A DNA stretch of 64,000 nt, from positions 2,487,344 to 2,551,343 of the forward strand of contig CM030933.1 of the NCBI GenBank assembly GCA_018136815.1. Direction: 5' to 3'. Below are positions 9,601-19,926 of the stretch, one piece after another. The stretch comes from Isochrysis galbana. Taxonomy: Eukaryota; Haptophyta; Isochrysidales; Isochrysidaceae. Below the pieces are notes generated by a model. The model had not been told where the DNA came from, searched no databases, and worked only from the letters and a program-made list of their open reading frames with translations. A program made the translations under genes and the position numbers. Numbering within the stretch: position 1 is the stretch's first letter; the number at the start of each line of letters is the position of its first letter.

Positions 9601-12600
9601 TCAGAGGCGTAGCACGGCGCGCGGAGAGGCGCTACGCATGCGCGATCCTAACTCGCCCAACCGGCTGGCGAGTGTGGGGCTGCTATTGCTACCTCGACCA
9701 CCAACGACGCCGAACCACCGTCTTCGCACGGGGCTATTAGAAGTGCAATCCGGTGCCGTCGACCTAGGAGGCGGCATCGCTTCCGGCAAACCGTCCTCCG
9801 GAGAGGCGGGCCTGGCGGGAGGCTTGTCGGAGGACGAGCCGGCGCCCGCGGAGGGGAGGCGTGTGTCCAAATTGCGCAGCGGCCCCTTGGATAGCGACGG
9901 CGAACGAGAGGGGCTGTCCGACGATGCCGCATGTCCACCCCCGCTCATCCGTGACTTGCCGTTTGAGGTGTTGCAGCTTCTGCTGCCCTCAGACGACGAG
10001 GTTTGACCGGGAACCGACGCCTGGTGAGCCCTGTAAGACCGATGAGGTACAGGCGCCCGGTGGGCGCTGTAAGACTGATGATGTAGCACCTCTTGGGACG
10101 ACCTCGTCAGGGATCGGCCCAGCTTCTGCTGCGAGTGGTTTCGCGGAGTGAGCGCTAGGCGACCCTTCGTGCGCCACATTTTGGCCATGGTCGCGGCTTC
10201 CTCTCCGCGTGAATTGATCCTCCTATGCGAATGGGAGCATAGTCGCCAAAATCTCCAATCGCAATTGCGCAGACGCTCGCGGTCGAAGCGCGACGGATCT
10301 AACCAACCATGAAGAGGCTCGTCGGCGCCCATTCTACGCAAGACCTGCCGCAGTGAGATGCGCCGATGATTTGGAGAGCCGAAAAGCGGCACCGCAACAA
10401 TGTTGAAGAGAAGATATGGTGGCAACTGGAGCTCCTTCGGAGCTGAGTCGAAAAAGGCACGGAATTGGCAGCCGCCGCGGCGCTCATCGGTCTCATGAAC
10501 AGGAAGAATGGGCATCTTCAAGTCCATAGCACGCAGGACCAAGCGAGCCGTCTCTCCGTTGTCGTCGCGGAATGTCCAATTGTTGAGGTAGAGTAGCAAT
10601 GAGCGATTGCCGTAGGGTCCATACGCAATACTCGAGTCGGCGTCTGGGGTGGCAGAGTTGAGGATAATGCTGGCGTCCTCGATCGTTATGGCGCCGAGGC
10701 CAGTGCGACTAGGCTCATCGTCCGCAGCGGCATCGCACAATTCGTTGGCGAAGTCAGCAGCGCCCTTATTTCCGTTGCAGACCAAGAGCGAGACGGGCGC
10801 ATGGAACACTTGCGGCCCGAGCTCACCGGGAAGCTTTAGGCCTTTGTTGAGCAGCACGGGATTGCGCTCATAGACGGGTGTGTGCCGGAGCAAACGCAGC
10901 GCAATGGCCTTCAATGTCTCGACCTGGAAATCGTGAACGCGCATCCACACGATGGGTGGCTCGCCAGTGGTTCCGCCAAAGATCTTTGCTATTGCCTCAT
11001 CCGGCCCCGAGTAGCTGGAGTGTCCCTTCGGTGCGACGTCGACACAGTACCGTCGGCACTCGAGGATGAGGCTCTCAACGGACGCTCCGCCCTTTTCGGT
11101 GTCCGCCTCACGAACGGCCACGATAGGCCGCTGAGAGCCGAGTGCCGCATACATCTCGCGCCGGCAATTGGCCGAGCGAAAGTAGCCCTCGGAAAGGAAG
11201 ATGATAACGACCCCAGAGTCTGAAACTGCCTCCTCGAGCTTCGATATGTCCTCCAGATTGTCCACATCAAGCCAGATCCTCACCTCCGGAAGCAACCGCT
11301 GCATCTGCCGCACTAGTGTGTGCGTTTGGTCCTGACCAGTTGCCCAGGTATGCGACACAAAGGCGTGGAAATGGCAGCCACGTGGTAGTTCGAGGACGGG
11401 CTCGCGGCCGGTGGAGACAAGGCGGAGTGTTGGCGCATTTATGGCGGTGATTGTCTTGGCAGCGACAACTAAAAGCGCCACCACTAGCATGATGAACGTG
11501 ATCGCGACGACGAATACGGTGGTTTGGTACGAGTCGACGAGACCGAGAAGGTCCGGGCACTGCTCCGGCCAGTCCGCGCACAGCTTGATGGCGATGCCCG
11601 GTGTCAGGCAACACGTCAGCAACAGATTGGCAGTGCACGCGAGGTACAGGTCGTTGGGGCGCTTGTATGGCCGCGCGAGGCAGAGGATGACGAGGTAGAC
11701 GGTTGAGACAATTGTGGCGAGAACGAGGCGCATCAAACGGCTCGAACCATTCTCAGTATCGACGAAGAGGATGAGCGTTGTCAGGAGCAATTTGCGGATA
11801 GCATCGATCACATCCCAGAAAAGAAAGTCGGTGCGATAGTCGCGCCAAAGGAAGGATGACGAGGAGGCGAGGCGAGACATACATTTTGAACGTACATCGC
11901 GCATCACGCGCAGCAGTAGCAGCAAATATGCAAGTGGTACGATAACAACCCAAAGAACAAAAAATGCCCAGAAGTATGGGGCAAGACGAACAAAGGCTTC
12001 ATTACTCCAGCTGGGCCCATTGTTGCACTGCACAGTCGGATCGGAGATCAAGACGGAGCGTCGAAACCCGTTGAGGTCGTCAAAGCCGAACGACTCGCAC
12101 TGGCGCGCTCGGAAGACCGAGCGTGAGACTGAAGGTAACACCAAATAGAACAGAACGATAGCCACGTAGATAGCGCGATCTTCGGCGGTGCGACGCAAGT
12201 TTTCGAAGGTCGCGGCGTTTTGCTGGGTAAGCTTAACGGCGGTGGCATGTCCAATGATCGCCGCAAGCAACCCCAATGCCACGAAATAGGGCCAGAGTGC
12301 CCCAAAGAGCAGCCTCTGGACCATCGAGCCAATGCAGCGCCCAGGATAGGTCATTTCAAGCACATCAAGATTGACGGCTTCGAGAAAAGTCAGCCAGTCG
12401 GTGAAGGATTCATGGAGCGTCACGCCGTACACATTGCCGAGCACATTAATGACTTGATAAAAGGAGACGACAATCTTGAACTTCGCTTGCAGTGAGAGCG
12501 AGAGGGCGATCAAGCGGATACGTGCGTTGAGGCGTGCGTACCATGATAAATGCACGACGGCGCGGTAGTGGAGCAACAAGACGAGGGCAGCGGCGGCGAT

Positions 12601-15600
12601 CACGGCGAGCAATATGGCGAGCCGACCACTCGAGGGACACTTGGTGCAGGTCAAGCCATTGAAATAGTCATTCGGCTTGGTGCACGCCTCGCAACGCGGG
12701 CCACGATGCCCCTCCTTGCAGTACATGCCGGTGACGTTGGCGCTCGTTTCGACCTCCTGCAACGTGTGCCCGGACGGACCGCCGCGCGACGCAACCTCCG
12801 TTCCATCCAGCTGATTGCCTCCAACGGCCGCGTCATCTTGGACGTCGTTGCCTTCGCAATTTCCAGCGCCTGTGCAGACGCGCAAGTCCGTAGTGAACAA
12901 AGAGTCGCGCCAAAAATTCGCTGGGACCTGAAGGGTTTCGAGCGTCGTATTCCAACGGCACCGTGCACGTGCCGGACATGTCACACAAAGCGACGGGTTC
13001 TTCATGAGGAAGCGTGGATCATCAGCAAGCCCCTTTAGGAGGTCCGCTTGGCGTAGCTGCAAGAAGAAACCTGGCGCGCACGCGTCGCACTCGGTAGAGC
13101 TTGGCGCCGCGCTCAACCGATACGGGCAAGGCGAGCACCTCTGCTGTCCGGCCACCTCGGTATACTCGCCTCGTGGGCAGGCAGTGCAGTTCGTCGTCCC
13201 GCCAGAAGAGAAAGTTCCACCTGGACAAGGCACGCAAGCGTCCATCTTCGAACGGGGTGCATACATTCCGGGAGCGCACGGTGAGGGAAGCGAGGCCCCG
13301 CCTTTACATGAATATCCAGGCGGGCAATCGAAACACACGGGATAGCCCGAGCCATCGTTTAAGTCGACGTACGTTCCCGGGAGACAGGTGGCGGGGAGCT
13401 CAATGTTTGCACCACGCGGGCAAAAGTTACCCAACCCACAGCGATTGCACTCAACTTGGTTGGGCTCAGGCTGCGCGTAGCCCGGCGGGCAAGGCTCACA
13501 AACTAGCGTGCCAGACACATTGGCGAAGGTGCCGGGAGCGCACGGCTTGCACGTGTCACTCGAAGTAGCACCCGTGATCGCTGAATAATATCCTGGTGCG
13601 CAAGGTATACACGCGTCCGTGGAATTTGCCCTTGTCTTCTCATTATATGTCCCAGGTATACAGGGTGTGGGCGCCGCCGCACCTTCGCCCGGACAAGTGG
13701 CACCAGCGTCGCACGGCGTGCACTCCGTTTGGCCTAGTTCTGGCGTGTAGCTGCCGGCCGGACATGGTATGCAGGTCTCGCTCCCTTCATTGGGCTGATG
13801 CTCACCCGGTGCGCACGGTAGGCATGACTCACGGGAGGCTGCGCGGATAACAGGCATTCGCGTGCCGGGTGGGCACGGCGTCGGCTTCGCCGAGCCGACC
13901 TCGCAATAGTGGCCCTTGGTACATGGCGCTGAGCACGTCGCGTCCGTCTCGTCCGTCCGGTTGCCATAAACTCCCGCAGCGCAGGACGAGGCGCAGCCCT
14001 CAAAGTCGCCGTCAAAGTCGCCCGTTTGCGGCATGTACCTACCCAACTGGCAGGTCCAACGGGTGGGCACCGCGATCGATATGGACGTCGCGCCGCTATT
14101 GCCTTCAAATGACGAGTTGCCGATCCTCGATTCACTAGCGGCTGACGGCTTGGAGAGGTACTGTAGCGCAGCCGCCACATTCGCCGAGTTAAGCCTGAAA
14201 GCGCAGGAGTCCACATCGAGGGTCGTATTGCGTGCCCATATGGCGCCTCCGACGGTCGTCGCCGTGTTGGATATCAGGTTGACTCGTCTGAGCGTGAGCA
14301 AGGCGGCATCGACGGCGATGGCTCCACCGACCGCGCTTGTATCTGAGCTTGCCGAGCAACGTTGCAGTGTAGAGTTGCGCACTTCAACGGAGGCGGGCAA
14401 GGAGCGGAGAAAGGCTGAGAGCGGCCAGACAGTAAGCGTGCCGGAGGCGTCTCCCGAGGCGATGCGAAGGCTGTCAGGTGAGAAGCTTAGGGAACTAACG
14501 GTGCGCCGGGTCTCGACAGCGCCCAGTGGGTTGAGAAGCCCTGAAGGTGATAGTTTCCAGAGCGTGATTGTCCTCGTGCTATCGCCCACCGCGAGTCGGG
14601 AGCCGTCGGGCGAGAGCGCGAGTGCTTGCACCGCTCCGTTGGCTTGTCTTTCCGCTTTGGGCGTCAGCGAGCCATGAGACGCTTCCATCGCCCAGATGGT
14701 CAACTTCGCTGAGCCGTCCCCCAGCACAACTAGCCCTGTGACGCGGCAAACCGCAATGCTATAGACTGTTCCACTGGCTTTGAAGCTGCTAGTTTGTGTG
14801 ATGGCACCGGCGTGCCCATCGATGGACGACACGATGACGTCCCCCTCCCCCTCGCTAGAGATGGCGAAGCGGCCGTCGCGTGAAAAGGCAATGGCGTAGA
14901 TGGCGCCGAGGCTGCCATGGCGCGAGAAGAGAGGCTGCAAGGCGTCGCCGCTCACGCGCCAAAGGGCGACTTTGCCAAACGAGTCACCTGTCAAAACGAG
15001 CCCGCCATCTGGCGAGACTGCAATCGAATAAATGGACCCACCTTCTGATGGCCGCGCCGAGTCGAGCAATGTGAGATTAGAGCGCGATACACCCCACAAG
15101 GTCAGGTGGCCCGACCTGTCGCCGCTCAGCACACGCTTGCCCTCTGCGCTGTACTCAAGCGTATAGATCTCAGCACCCAATTGCACGTCGGGCAATGGGG
15201 CCAGCCGCCCATCCACGACGGCGACTTCCCAATGTGTCAGCTTCCCGTCTGTACCTCCCGCGACGAGTGTCGTACCATCTGGCGAGAACACCACGTCCCT
15301 TACGTTGCGCACATTGAGCGCAACGCTGTCGCCAATGTCGCTTGCGACTGCGCCGGAATCAAGCGAATAAAGGGCGAGCCGCCCATCGCTCACACCCGCA
15401 AGTACACGTTGCATGTCTTTCGAGAAGCCGACAGCAGCGACAGTGGATAGCTCCCTCCGCGAGTCGAGCAACTTTATGGACTCTAGGGCGGGCGTAGCCG
15501 CCCAAAGGACAAGGCTCCCGGCGTCGCCGCCGGTGGCAATGAGCTTGCCATCGGTAGACAGGCTCAGGCTGAGGAGCGAAGAGGCGCTTCGTTGGAAAGT

Positions 15601-18600
15601 CACTCGCGAGATTTCTCCACGCCTCTCATCGACCGACAGCATCGAGAGAGCTTTGCTCGAGTCAACAGCGTAGGCGAGCCCGTCTTGGCTTGCAAATGCG
15701 AGGCCGTTCACAGCACCCCCAAGCAAAACAGATGCGACGAAGTATAGCGTGCCGTCGCTCTCGTCAACGGAGTACAGTGTGACGTAGCCATTAGCGTCGC
15801 CGGCGAGCACGTGCGCCCCGCTGGGAGAGTACGCAACCGACGGTGCTCCACCCGCCACCCGCGCACCAGTGTCGGCGATTCGTGACAGGCCTCGTAGGGA
15901 GATGGACCAGCCCATGACGGCGCCCGACGCATGACCGGAGATCAGCCTCGTGCCTGAAGGCGACCATCTCAATGAGAGGAAGCCGTTGCCGCCGCTGGCG
16001 ATGCTTGAGACTGGATGGAGAAGTTGGCCTCCCAACACCTCCCAGATCGTCAAGTTGCCGCCCGAGTCGCCCATCGCTAGACGCGACCTGTCGGGTGAGA
16101 AGGCAATGGCCCTCACCGACTCACCGACGACATGCGACTGAAGTAAGTGCAGCCGCCCGTCGAAAGCATCGCCCTCGGCGCCAGCGGTGGGGGAATCACC
16201 CCACAACCGAACACGTTTTCCCGCGTCGCCAGTAGCGACGAGAGACCCGTCTGCGGACACATCAAGCGCCTTCACTGCCGCTGCGGCGGACACGGAGTCG
16301 ATCAGACTAAGGCGCGTGGCGCCGTCCGCTGTAGCGATACCACCGCCCATGGACTCGCGCTCATCAGCGGTAACCACGCACTCGCTGATCGTGGCGCCAT
16401 CAACGATGAGCGAGCCGCCACGCGCCACCAAAAGGCACCCGCCACGCTCTACACCTCCGCCGCGCGTGAGATGCACGTTGCGGAGGTGAAGGCGCGCGCC
16501 CGACGCGATGGCGAAGTGGCGGCCGCGACCAAGCCCGTCGATGGTGGCCCCTGCTCCAGACGAGACAATGGTCACGTCGACTCCATCCAGAACAATGTGG
16601 GAGCTGTGCAACGCTGGGCCCCCGAGAGCATAGCGATACCCTTCAGGTAGCATCAGCGTGAAGGCGGGCGAAGGGCGCGTAACGATGGCTTGGCGTAGGT
16701 CGGCGGGAGCAGGCCGCAGGCCGCAGTCAGCGCAGTCGGCACCAAGCACGCAAGTGGTGGAGGCGGCGCCGGGTCCCCCGTCCTCGCAGAGGCCGTTGCG
16801 GGCCGAGGCGCAAGCATTTGAACAGAACGACGGGCCCACGAGCGGCGGGGGCGGCGGCCACGGCGGCATGGGTGGCATGGGTGGCGGCCTGGGCGGGGAG
16901 GGAGGCTGTGGCAGCGGGGGGCTCGGGGCCGACGGCAACAAGGGCGGCGACGGTGGCCTCGGCGGCAGGCTTGGCGAAAAGACAAGGCGGAGCAGAACAT
17001 CATACTCGGCGATCGGCATGCACGAGTCGACGTCGGGCGAGGCCCTGAATGTAAGCGTGAGGTTGCCCGTTGACGCCTCGGCGCCGACGTCGAAGCCCGT
17101 TGCGCAGCTCAGAAAGTGTGCTGTGCAGTCAGATGTCGACTGGGCCCCACCACCACAGGCGCTTTGGAGGGGCTTCTCGTTGACGGAGGCGACGAACGTC
17201 TCGGTCAAGTCTCCAAAATCGCCCCGATAGTTGACATCAATGGAGGCTGCTGCACAACACGAAAACCCGGGAGGAGGGTCGGGGACGGCCAGCTCGCACA
17301 CCGCCGTGCCGCCGGGTGTGTTCGTCGCGCATTGCTGGGTAAGCAAAAGAGAGGGCATAGAGGGCGGGCTGGGCGGCAATGCCGGCGGCGAAGGCGGTGG
17401 CGAGGGGGGCGGGCGTCCTGGCGGCGGCGCCGAGGGCGGCGCTGGGGGAAATGGCGGCGCCGGAGGAGAGGGTGGGGCGGGCGGCGGGCTCGGCCAGAAG
17501 ACTAGCGCGAGTGCTGCTTCGAAGCTAGCGTAGGGCTCGCAGAAGTTGACGGCCGGCGCGGTGGTGAATTTGAGCGAAAGGCGGGTCGTGGAGTTGAAGG
17601 CCACTTGCGGGATGTGCTCCGCAATGTCACGCGGCGCGCACGGCAACATCTCAGAGGTGCAGTCCTCGTTGGAGCCACGGCCTCCACCGCACTCTCCCTC
17701 CAGCGTCAGCCCTTCGACCGCCGTGGTGAACACCTCCTCACTCTGCCCGAAGTCACCAGTGTATCCGACCGTTAACATGGCGCTCGCGCAGCATGAGAAG
17801 CCGACCGGCGGGCCTGGGATGTCCAGGTCGCATACTGCTGTCCCGCCGGCCACATTGGTGGAGCACGACTGCACTACCATAAGAGTAGGCATGGATGGCG
17901 GCGGCGACGGTCCCTCCGGCGGCAATGGCGGCGATGGTGGAGGAGAGGGCGGGGCGGGTGGGGCAGGTGGGGGCGACGGTGGGGCGGGCGAGGCGGGGGG
18001 CGGCGATGGCGGCACCGATGGAGGCGGACTGGGCGGAGGGGGTGGTGATGGCGGCGATGGCGGCGGTGATGGTGGTGGCATGGGGGGCGAGGGCGGCGAG
18101 GGCGGCGTGGGAGGCGTGGGAGGCGGGGAGGGCGGAGGCGAGGGTGGTGGTGGCGTGGGTGGTGGCGAGGGCGGCGGTGAGGGTGGCGATGGTGGCGATG
18201 GTGGCGAGGGTGGCACCGGCGGCGGCGAGGGCGGCGGGAATGGTGGTGGAGGTGAGGGCGGAGGGCTCGGCCAGTACTCAACAGCAGCAATCACCTTGTA
18301 CGAGGCGATGGTTGGGGTGCAGAAATCGACGCTCGATGAGGCGTCCATTTCGACGACGATCGTCCCATTTCTCGCCTCCTCCGTAATCTCGCGGTTGACA
18401 AAGCAGTTGAAGTAGATGTCCGTGCAGTCGACCTCTCGGCCTCCGCCACATACTCCAGGCACGCGCTCACCATTGATTTGAGTGATGAATGTCTCGGAAC
18501 TCTGGCCAAAGTCGCCGCGGTATCGGACGGTGAGCTGCGCGTTTGCGCAGCATGAGTAGCCCAACGGCGCCGGCGGCACCTCGATGGTGCAGCGAGCTAC

Positions 18601-18762
18601 ACCGCCAGGAGTGGTGATGTTGCAGAAGGAGGTGACGACTGCGGTGGCCATCGGAGCTCCCAGTAGGGGGAGGACACGTGCGGGACGGAAATCCCAGCCG
18701 GCTGGCACGCGTTGTCGCTGAGCCTGTCTGCCGCCCGCGGATCCTCCCCCCCTTCCCTTCAA
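9601..18762 (-). CDS. Giant TIR-domain receptor-like membrane protein
   Basis: One open frame of 3,053 residues. Three related 8-Cys domains lie at about 38-165, 291-425 and 471-595, separated by Pro-rich linkers. A small Cys module follows at 641-683. A beta-helix region (polymorphic-outer-membrane-protein-like) spans about 695-815 and resumes at 1455-1560, split by some 14 WD40 repeats (about 818-1460). GCC2/GCC3 Cys repeats (CxPCPPGxYxx) cover about 1605-1900, then CKEGHRGPRCEAC and about nine membrane helices (2047-2440). A TIR domain (about 2458-2600) has HAFVSHTW, WLDVDNLEDI and NCRREM, which keeps the Cys-x-x-Glu of NAD-cleaving TIRs. A second weaker TIR-like segment precedes a Ser/Arg-rich tail. 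The N-terminus is uncertain: no signal peptide at 18762, but RVLPLLGAPMATA could be the end of one encoded by an upstream exon. Likely a surface sensor signalling through cytoplasmic TIR; ligand unknown. Confidence 0.85.
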   Translation of the reverse strand: MKGRGGGSAGGRQAQRQRVPAGWDFRPARVLPLLGAPMATAVVTSFCNITTPGGVARCTIEVPPAPLGYSCCANAQLTVRYRGDFGQSSETFITQINGERVPGVCGGGREVDCTDIYFNCFVNREITEEARNGTIVVEMDASSSVDFCTPTIASYKVIAAVEYWPSPPPSPPPPFPPPSPPPVPPSPPSPPSPPSPPPSPPPTPPPPSPPPSPPPTPPTPPSPPSPPMPPPSPPPSPPSPPPPPSPPPSVPPSPPPASPAPPSPPPAPPAPPSPPPSPPLPPEGPSPPPSMPTLMVVQSCSTNVAGGTAVCDLDIPGPPVGFSCCASAMLTVGYTGDFGQSEEVFTTAVEGLTLEGECGGGRGSNEDCTSEMLPCAPRDIAEHIPQVAFNSTTRLSLKFTTAPAVNFCEPYASFEAALALVFWPSPPPAPPSPPAPPFPPAPPSAPPPGRPPPSPPPSPPALPPSPPSMPSLLLTQQCATNTPGGTAVCELAVPDPPPGFSCCAAASIDVNYRGDFGDLTETFVASVNEKPLQSACGGGAQSTSDCTAHFLSCATGFDVGAEASTGNLTLTFRASPDVDSCMPIAEYDVLLRLVFSPSLPPRPPSPPLLPSAPSPPLPQPPSPPRPPPMPPMPPWPPPPPLVGPSFCSNACASARNGLCEDGGPGAASTTCVLGADCADCGLRPAPADLRQAIVTRPSPAFTLMLPEGYRYALGGPALHSSHIVLDGVDVTIVSSGAGATIDGLGRGRHFAIASGARLHLRNVHLTRGGGVERGGCLLVARGGSLIVDGATISECVVTADERESMGGGIATADGATRLSLIDSVSAAAAVKALDVSADGSLVATGDAGKRVRLWGDSPTAGAEGDAFDGRLHLLQSHVVGESVRAIAFSPDRSRLAMGDSGGNLTIWEVLGGQLLHPVSSIASGGNGFLSLRWSPSGTRLISGHASGAVMGWSISLRGLSRIADTGARVAGGAPSVAYSPSGAHVLAGDANGYVTLYSVDESDGTLYFVASVLLGGAVNGLAFASQDGLAYAVDSSKALSMLSVDERRGEISRVTFQRSASSLLSLSLSTDGKLIATGGDAGSLVLWAATPALESIKLLDSRRELSTVAAVGFSKDMQRVLAGVSDGRLALYSLDSGAVASDIGDSVALNVRNVRDVVFSPDGTTLVAGGTDGKLTHWEVAVVDGRLAPLPDVQLGAEIYTLEYSAEGKRVLSGDRSGHLTLWGVSRSNLTLLDSARPSEGGSIYSIAVSPDGGLVLTGDSFGKVALWRVSGDALQPLFSRHGSLGAIYAIAFSRDGRFAISSEGEGDVIVSSIDGHAGAITQTSSFKASGTVYSIAVCRVTGLVVLGDGSAKLTIWAMEASHGSLTPKAERQANGAVQALALSPDGSRLAVGDSTRTITLWKLSPSGLLNPLGAVETRRTVSSLSFSPDSLRIASGDASGTLTVWPLSAFLRSLPASVEVRNSTLQRCSASSDTSAVGGAIAVDAALLTLRRVNLISNTATTVGGAIWARNTTLDVDSCAFRLNSANVAAALQYLSKPSAASESRIGNSSFEGNSGATSISIAVPTRWTCQLGRYMPQTGDFDGDFEGCASSCAAGVYGNRTDETDATCSAPCTKGHYCEVGSAKPTPCPPGTRMPVIRAASRESCLPCAPGEHQPNEGSETCIPCPAGSYTPELGQTECTPCDAGATCPGEGAAAPTPCIPGTYNEKTRANSTDACIPCAPGYYSAITGATSSDTCKPCAPGTFANVSGTLVCEPCPPGYAQPEPNQVECNRCGLGNFCPRGANIELPATCLPGTYVDLNDGSGYPVCFDCPPGYSCKGGASLPSPCAPGMYAPRSKMDACVPCPGGTFSSGGTTNCTACPRGEYTEVAGQQRCSPCPYRLSAAPSSTECDACAPGFFLQLRQADLLKGLADDPRFLMKNPSLCVTCPARARCRWNTTLETLQVPANFWRDSLFTTDLRVCTGAGNCEGNDVQDDAAVGGNQLDGTEVASRGGPSGHTLQEVETSANVTGMYCKEGHRGPRCEACTKPNDYFNGLTCTKCPSSGRLAILLAVIAAAALVLLLHYRAVVHLSWYARLNARIRLIALSLSLQAKFKIVVSFYQVINVLGNVYGVTLHESFTDWLTFLEAVNLDVLEMTYPGRCIGSMVQRLLFGALWPYFVALGLLAAIIGHATAVKLTQQNAATFENLRRTAEDRAIYVAIVLFYLVLPSVSRSVFRARQCESFGFDDLNGFRRSVLISDPTVQCNNGPSWSNEAFVRLAPYFWAFFVLWVVIVPLAYLLLLLRVMRDVRSKCMSRLASSSSFLWRDYRTDFLFWDVIDAIRKLLLTTLILFVDTENGSSRLMRLVLATIVSTVYLVILCLARPYKRPNDLYLACTANLLLTCCLTPGIAIKLCADWPEQCPDLLGLVDSYQTTVFVVAITFIMLVVALLVVAAKTITAINAPTLRLVSTGREPVLELPRGCHFHAFVSHTWATGQDQTHTLVRQMQRLLPEVRIWLDVDNLEDISKLEEAVSDSGVVIIFLSEGYFRSANCRREMYAALGSQRPIVAVREADTEKGGASVESLILECRRYCVDVAPKGHSSYSGPDEAIAKIFGGTTGEPPIVWMRVHDFQVETLKAIALRLLRHTPVYERNPVLLNKGLKLPGELGPQVFHAPVSLLVCNGNKGAADFANELCDAAADDEPSRTGLGAITIEDASIILNSATPDADSSIAYGPYGNRSLLLYLNNWTFRDDNGETARLVLRAMDLKMPILPVHETDERRGGCQFRAFFDSAPKELQLPPYLLFNIVAVPLFGSPNHRRISLRQVLRRMGADEPLHGWLDPSRFDRERLRNCDWRFWRLCSHSHRRINSRGEEAATMAKMWRTKGRLALTPRNHSQQKLGRSLTRSSQEVLHHQSYSAHRAPVPHRSYRAHQASVPGQTSSSEGSRSCNTSNGKSRMSGGGHAASSDSPSRSPSLSKGPLRNLDTRLPSAGAGSSSDKPPARPASPEDGLPEAMPPPRSTAPDCTSNSPVRRRWFGVVGGRGSNSSPTLASRLGELGSRMRSASPRAVLRL

Positions 18763-19348
18763 CTCCTCCTGCTCTTCCTCCTTCCCTCCCTCTCCCTCGG
18801 GCCCCTTCCCTCTCTATCCCTCGGGCCCTCGGGCCCTCTTGCTCTCGCTCTCGCTCTCCCTCCCCCCCCCCCCTCCCCCCCCTCCCCCCCTCTCCCTCCC
18901 TCCCTCCCTCCCTCCCTTCACCCCCCCTCTCTATCTGTCTCTCGGTCTCTCTCTCTCCCCCTCTCCCTTTCCCTCCCTCCCTCTCTCTCTGCTTCTCTCT
19001 CCTGACCCTTGCGTTCGCTCTGAGCTGTGGCTGGAACTGTGTCCTTCTGCCCTCGTCCCTGCTCGCTCGGGCCGCAACACCTCGCGATGCTGGGAGAGGA
19101 TGGCAGAGAGGGAGAGGAGAGGAGAGGAGAGGAGAAGGGTTGGACAAGCGCGGGAACCCGTAGTTGGGAGAAAGAAGAGCAGTCCAGAGAGAGAGAAAAC
19201 TAGAGAGGGGGAGGGGGAAACGGCGGCGGCACAGCGGAGAGGGCGGGTGTGGGCGGCAGTCAATACGTAAGAAAAGGGAAGACGGACGGGAGAAGAGTGG
19301 AGTTGGCACACTTGGGCGCGGGAGGCTCTGAGGGGGAGGGGAAGAGAG

Positions 19349-19383
<35 letters not shown>

Positions 19384-19635
19384 AGAGGAGAGGGAGAGGA
19401 AGAGAGAAGGAAAGAGGTAGGAGTAAAGTATGTAGAGAGATGATACGGAGAGGAGAGAGATATGCTGCGCGGTCGGACCGGAGACCTCACAGAATAAACG
19501 TAAAACAGACGTGAGGATCCTTAAGTAATCATGATTGGGGAGGGGAGGGGAAGAGAAGAAGAAGGAGAAGACCAGGAGAGGGAGAGATAGAGAGGGGGGG
19601 AGAGAGAGAGAGAGAGAGGGAAGGAGAGAAGAGAG

Positions 19636-19695
<60 letters not shown>

Positions 19696-19729
19696 GGCTT
19701 CTTCCTTGCGGAGGGGGAGAGGGTGGTCC
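18763..19729. repeat. CT and GA microsatellite region upstream of the giant gene
   Basis: Pyrimidine-rich from 18770 to 19000, then purine-rich with GA runs at 19346-19372 and 19568-19695. The polarity switch near 19020-19080 sits where the 5' end of the giant gene would be expected. No gene recognised. The long Leu/Ser/Pro or Arg/Glu frames here are repeat translations. GGTCC at 19725-19729 is one copy of the target duplication of the retrotransposon that follows. Confidence 0.8.
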
Positions 19730-19897
19730 TGTTTGAACCATCCAAAGGGTGGTCCATGAATAGACAGCATCGTGATGTAGAACAGAGGTAACATCGCTAG
19801 CGTTCGTGACGGCGATACGGTGACACCCCAGGACGACGTCACCACACTGAGAGTAGAACTGAGGTATCTACAACAAAACACGACTTATGTTTAAACA
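19730..19897 (-). repeat. 3' LTR of Copia element
   Basis: 168 bp, ends TG...CA with short inverted ends, identical by eye to the copy at 25247-25414. Confidence 0.95.
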
Positions 19898-19926
19898 CTC
19901 CCCCACAGCGATATCTCGCTGAAGAA

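Noticed and set aside
17546..18415. 289-codon Gly-rich plus-strand frame
   Set aside because: Exact antisense of the proline-rich linkers of the giant receptor-like gene; composition is a by-product of GC-rich Pro codons.
9601..18762. Possibility that the giant frame is bacterial contamination because of its beta-helix and GCC2 repeats
   Set aside because: The domain set with pherophorin-like linkers, the multi-helix block and TIR is of algal style, and the gene lies within a contig of intron-containing eukaryotic genes.
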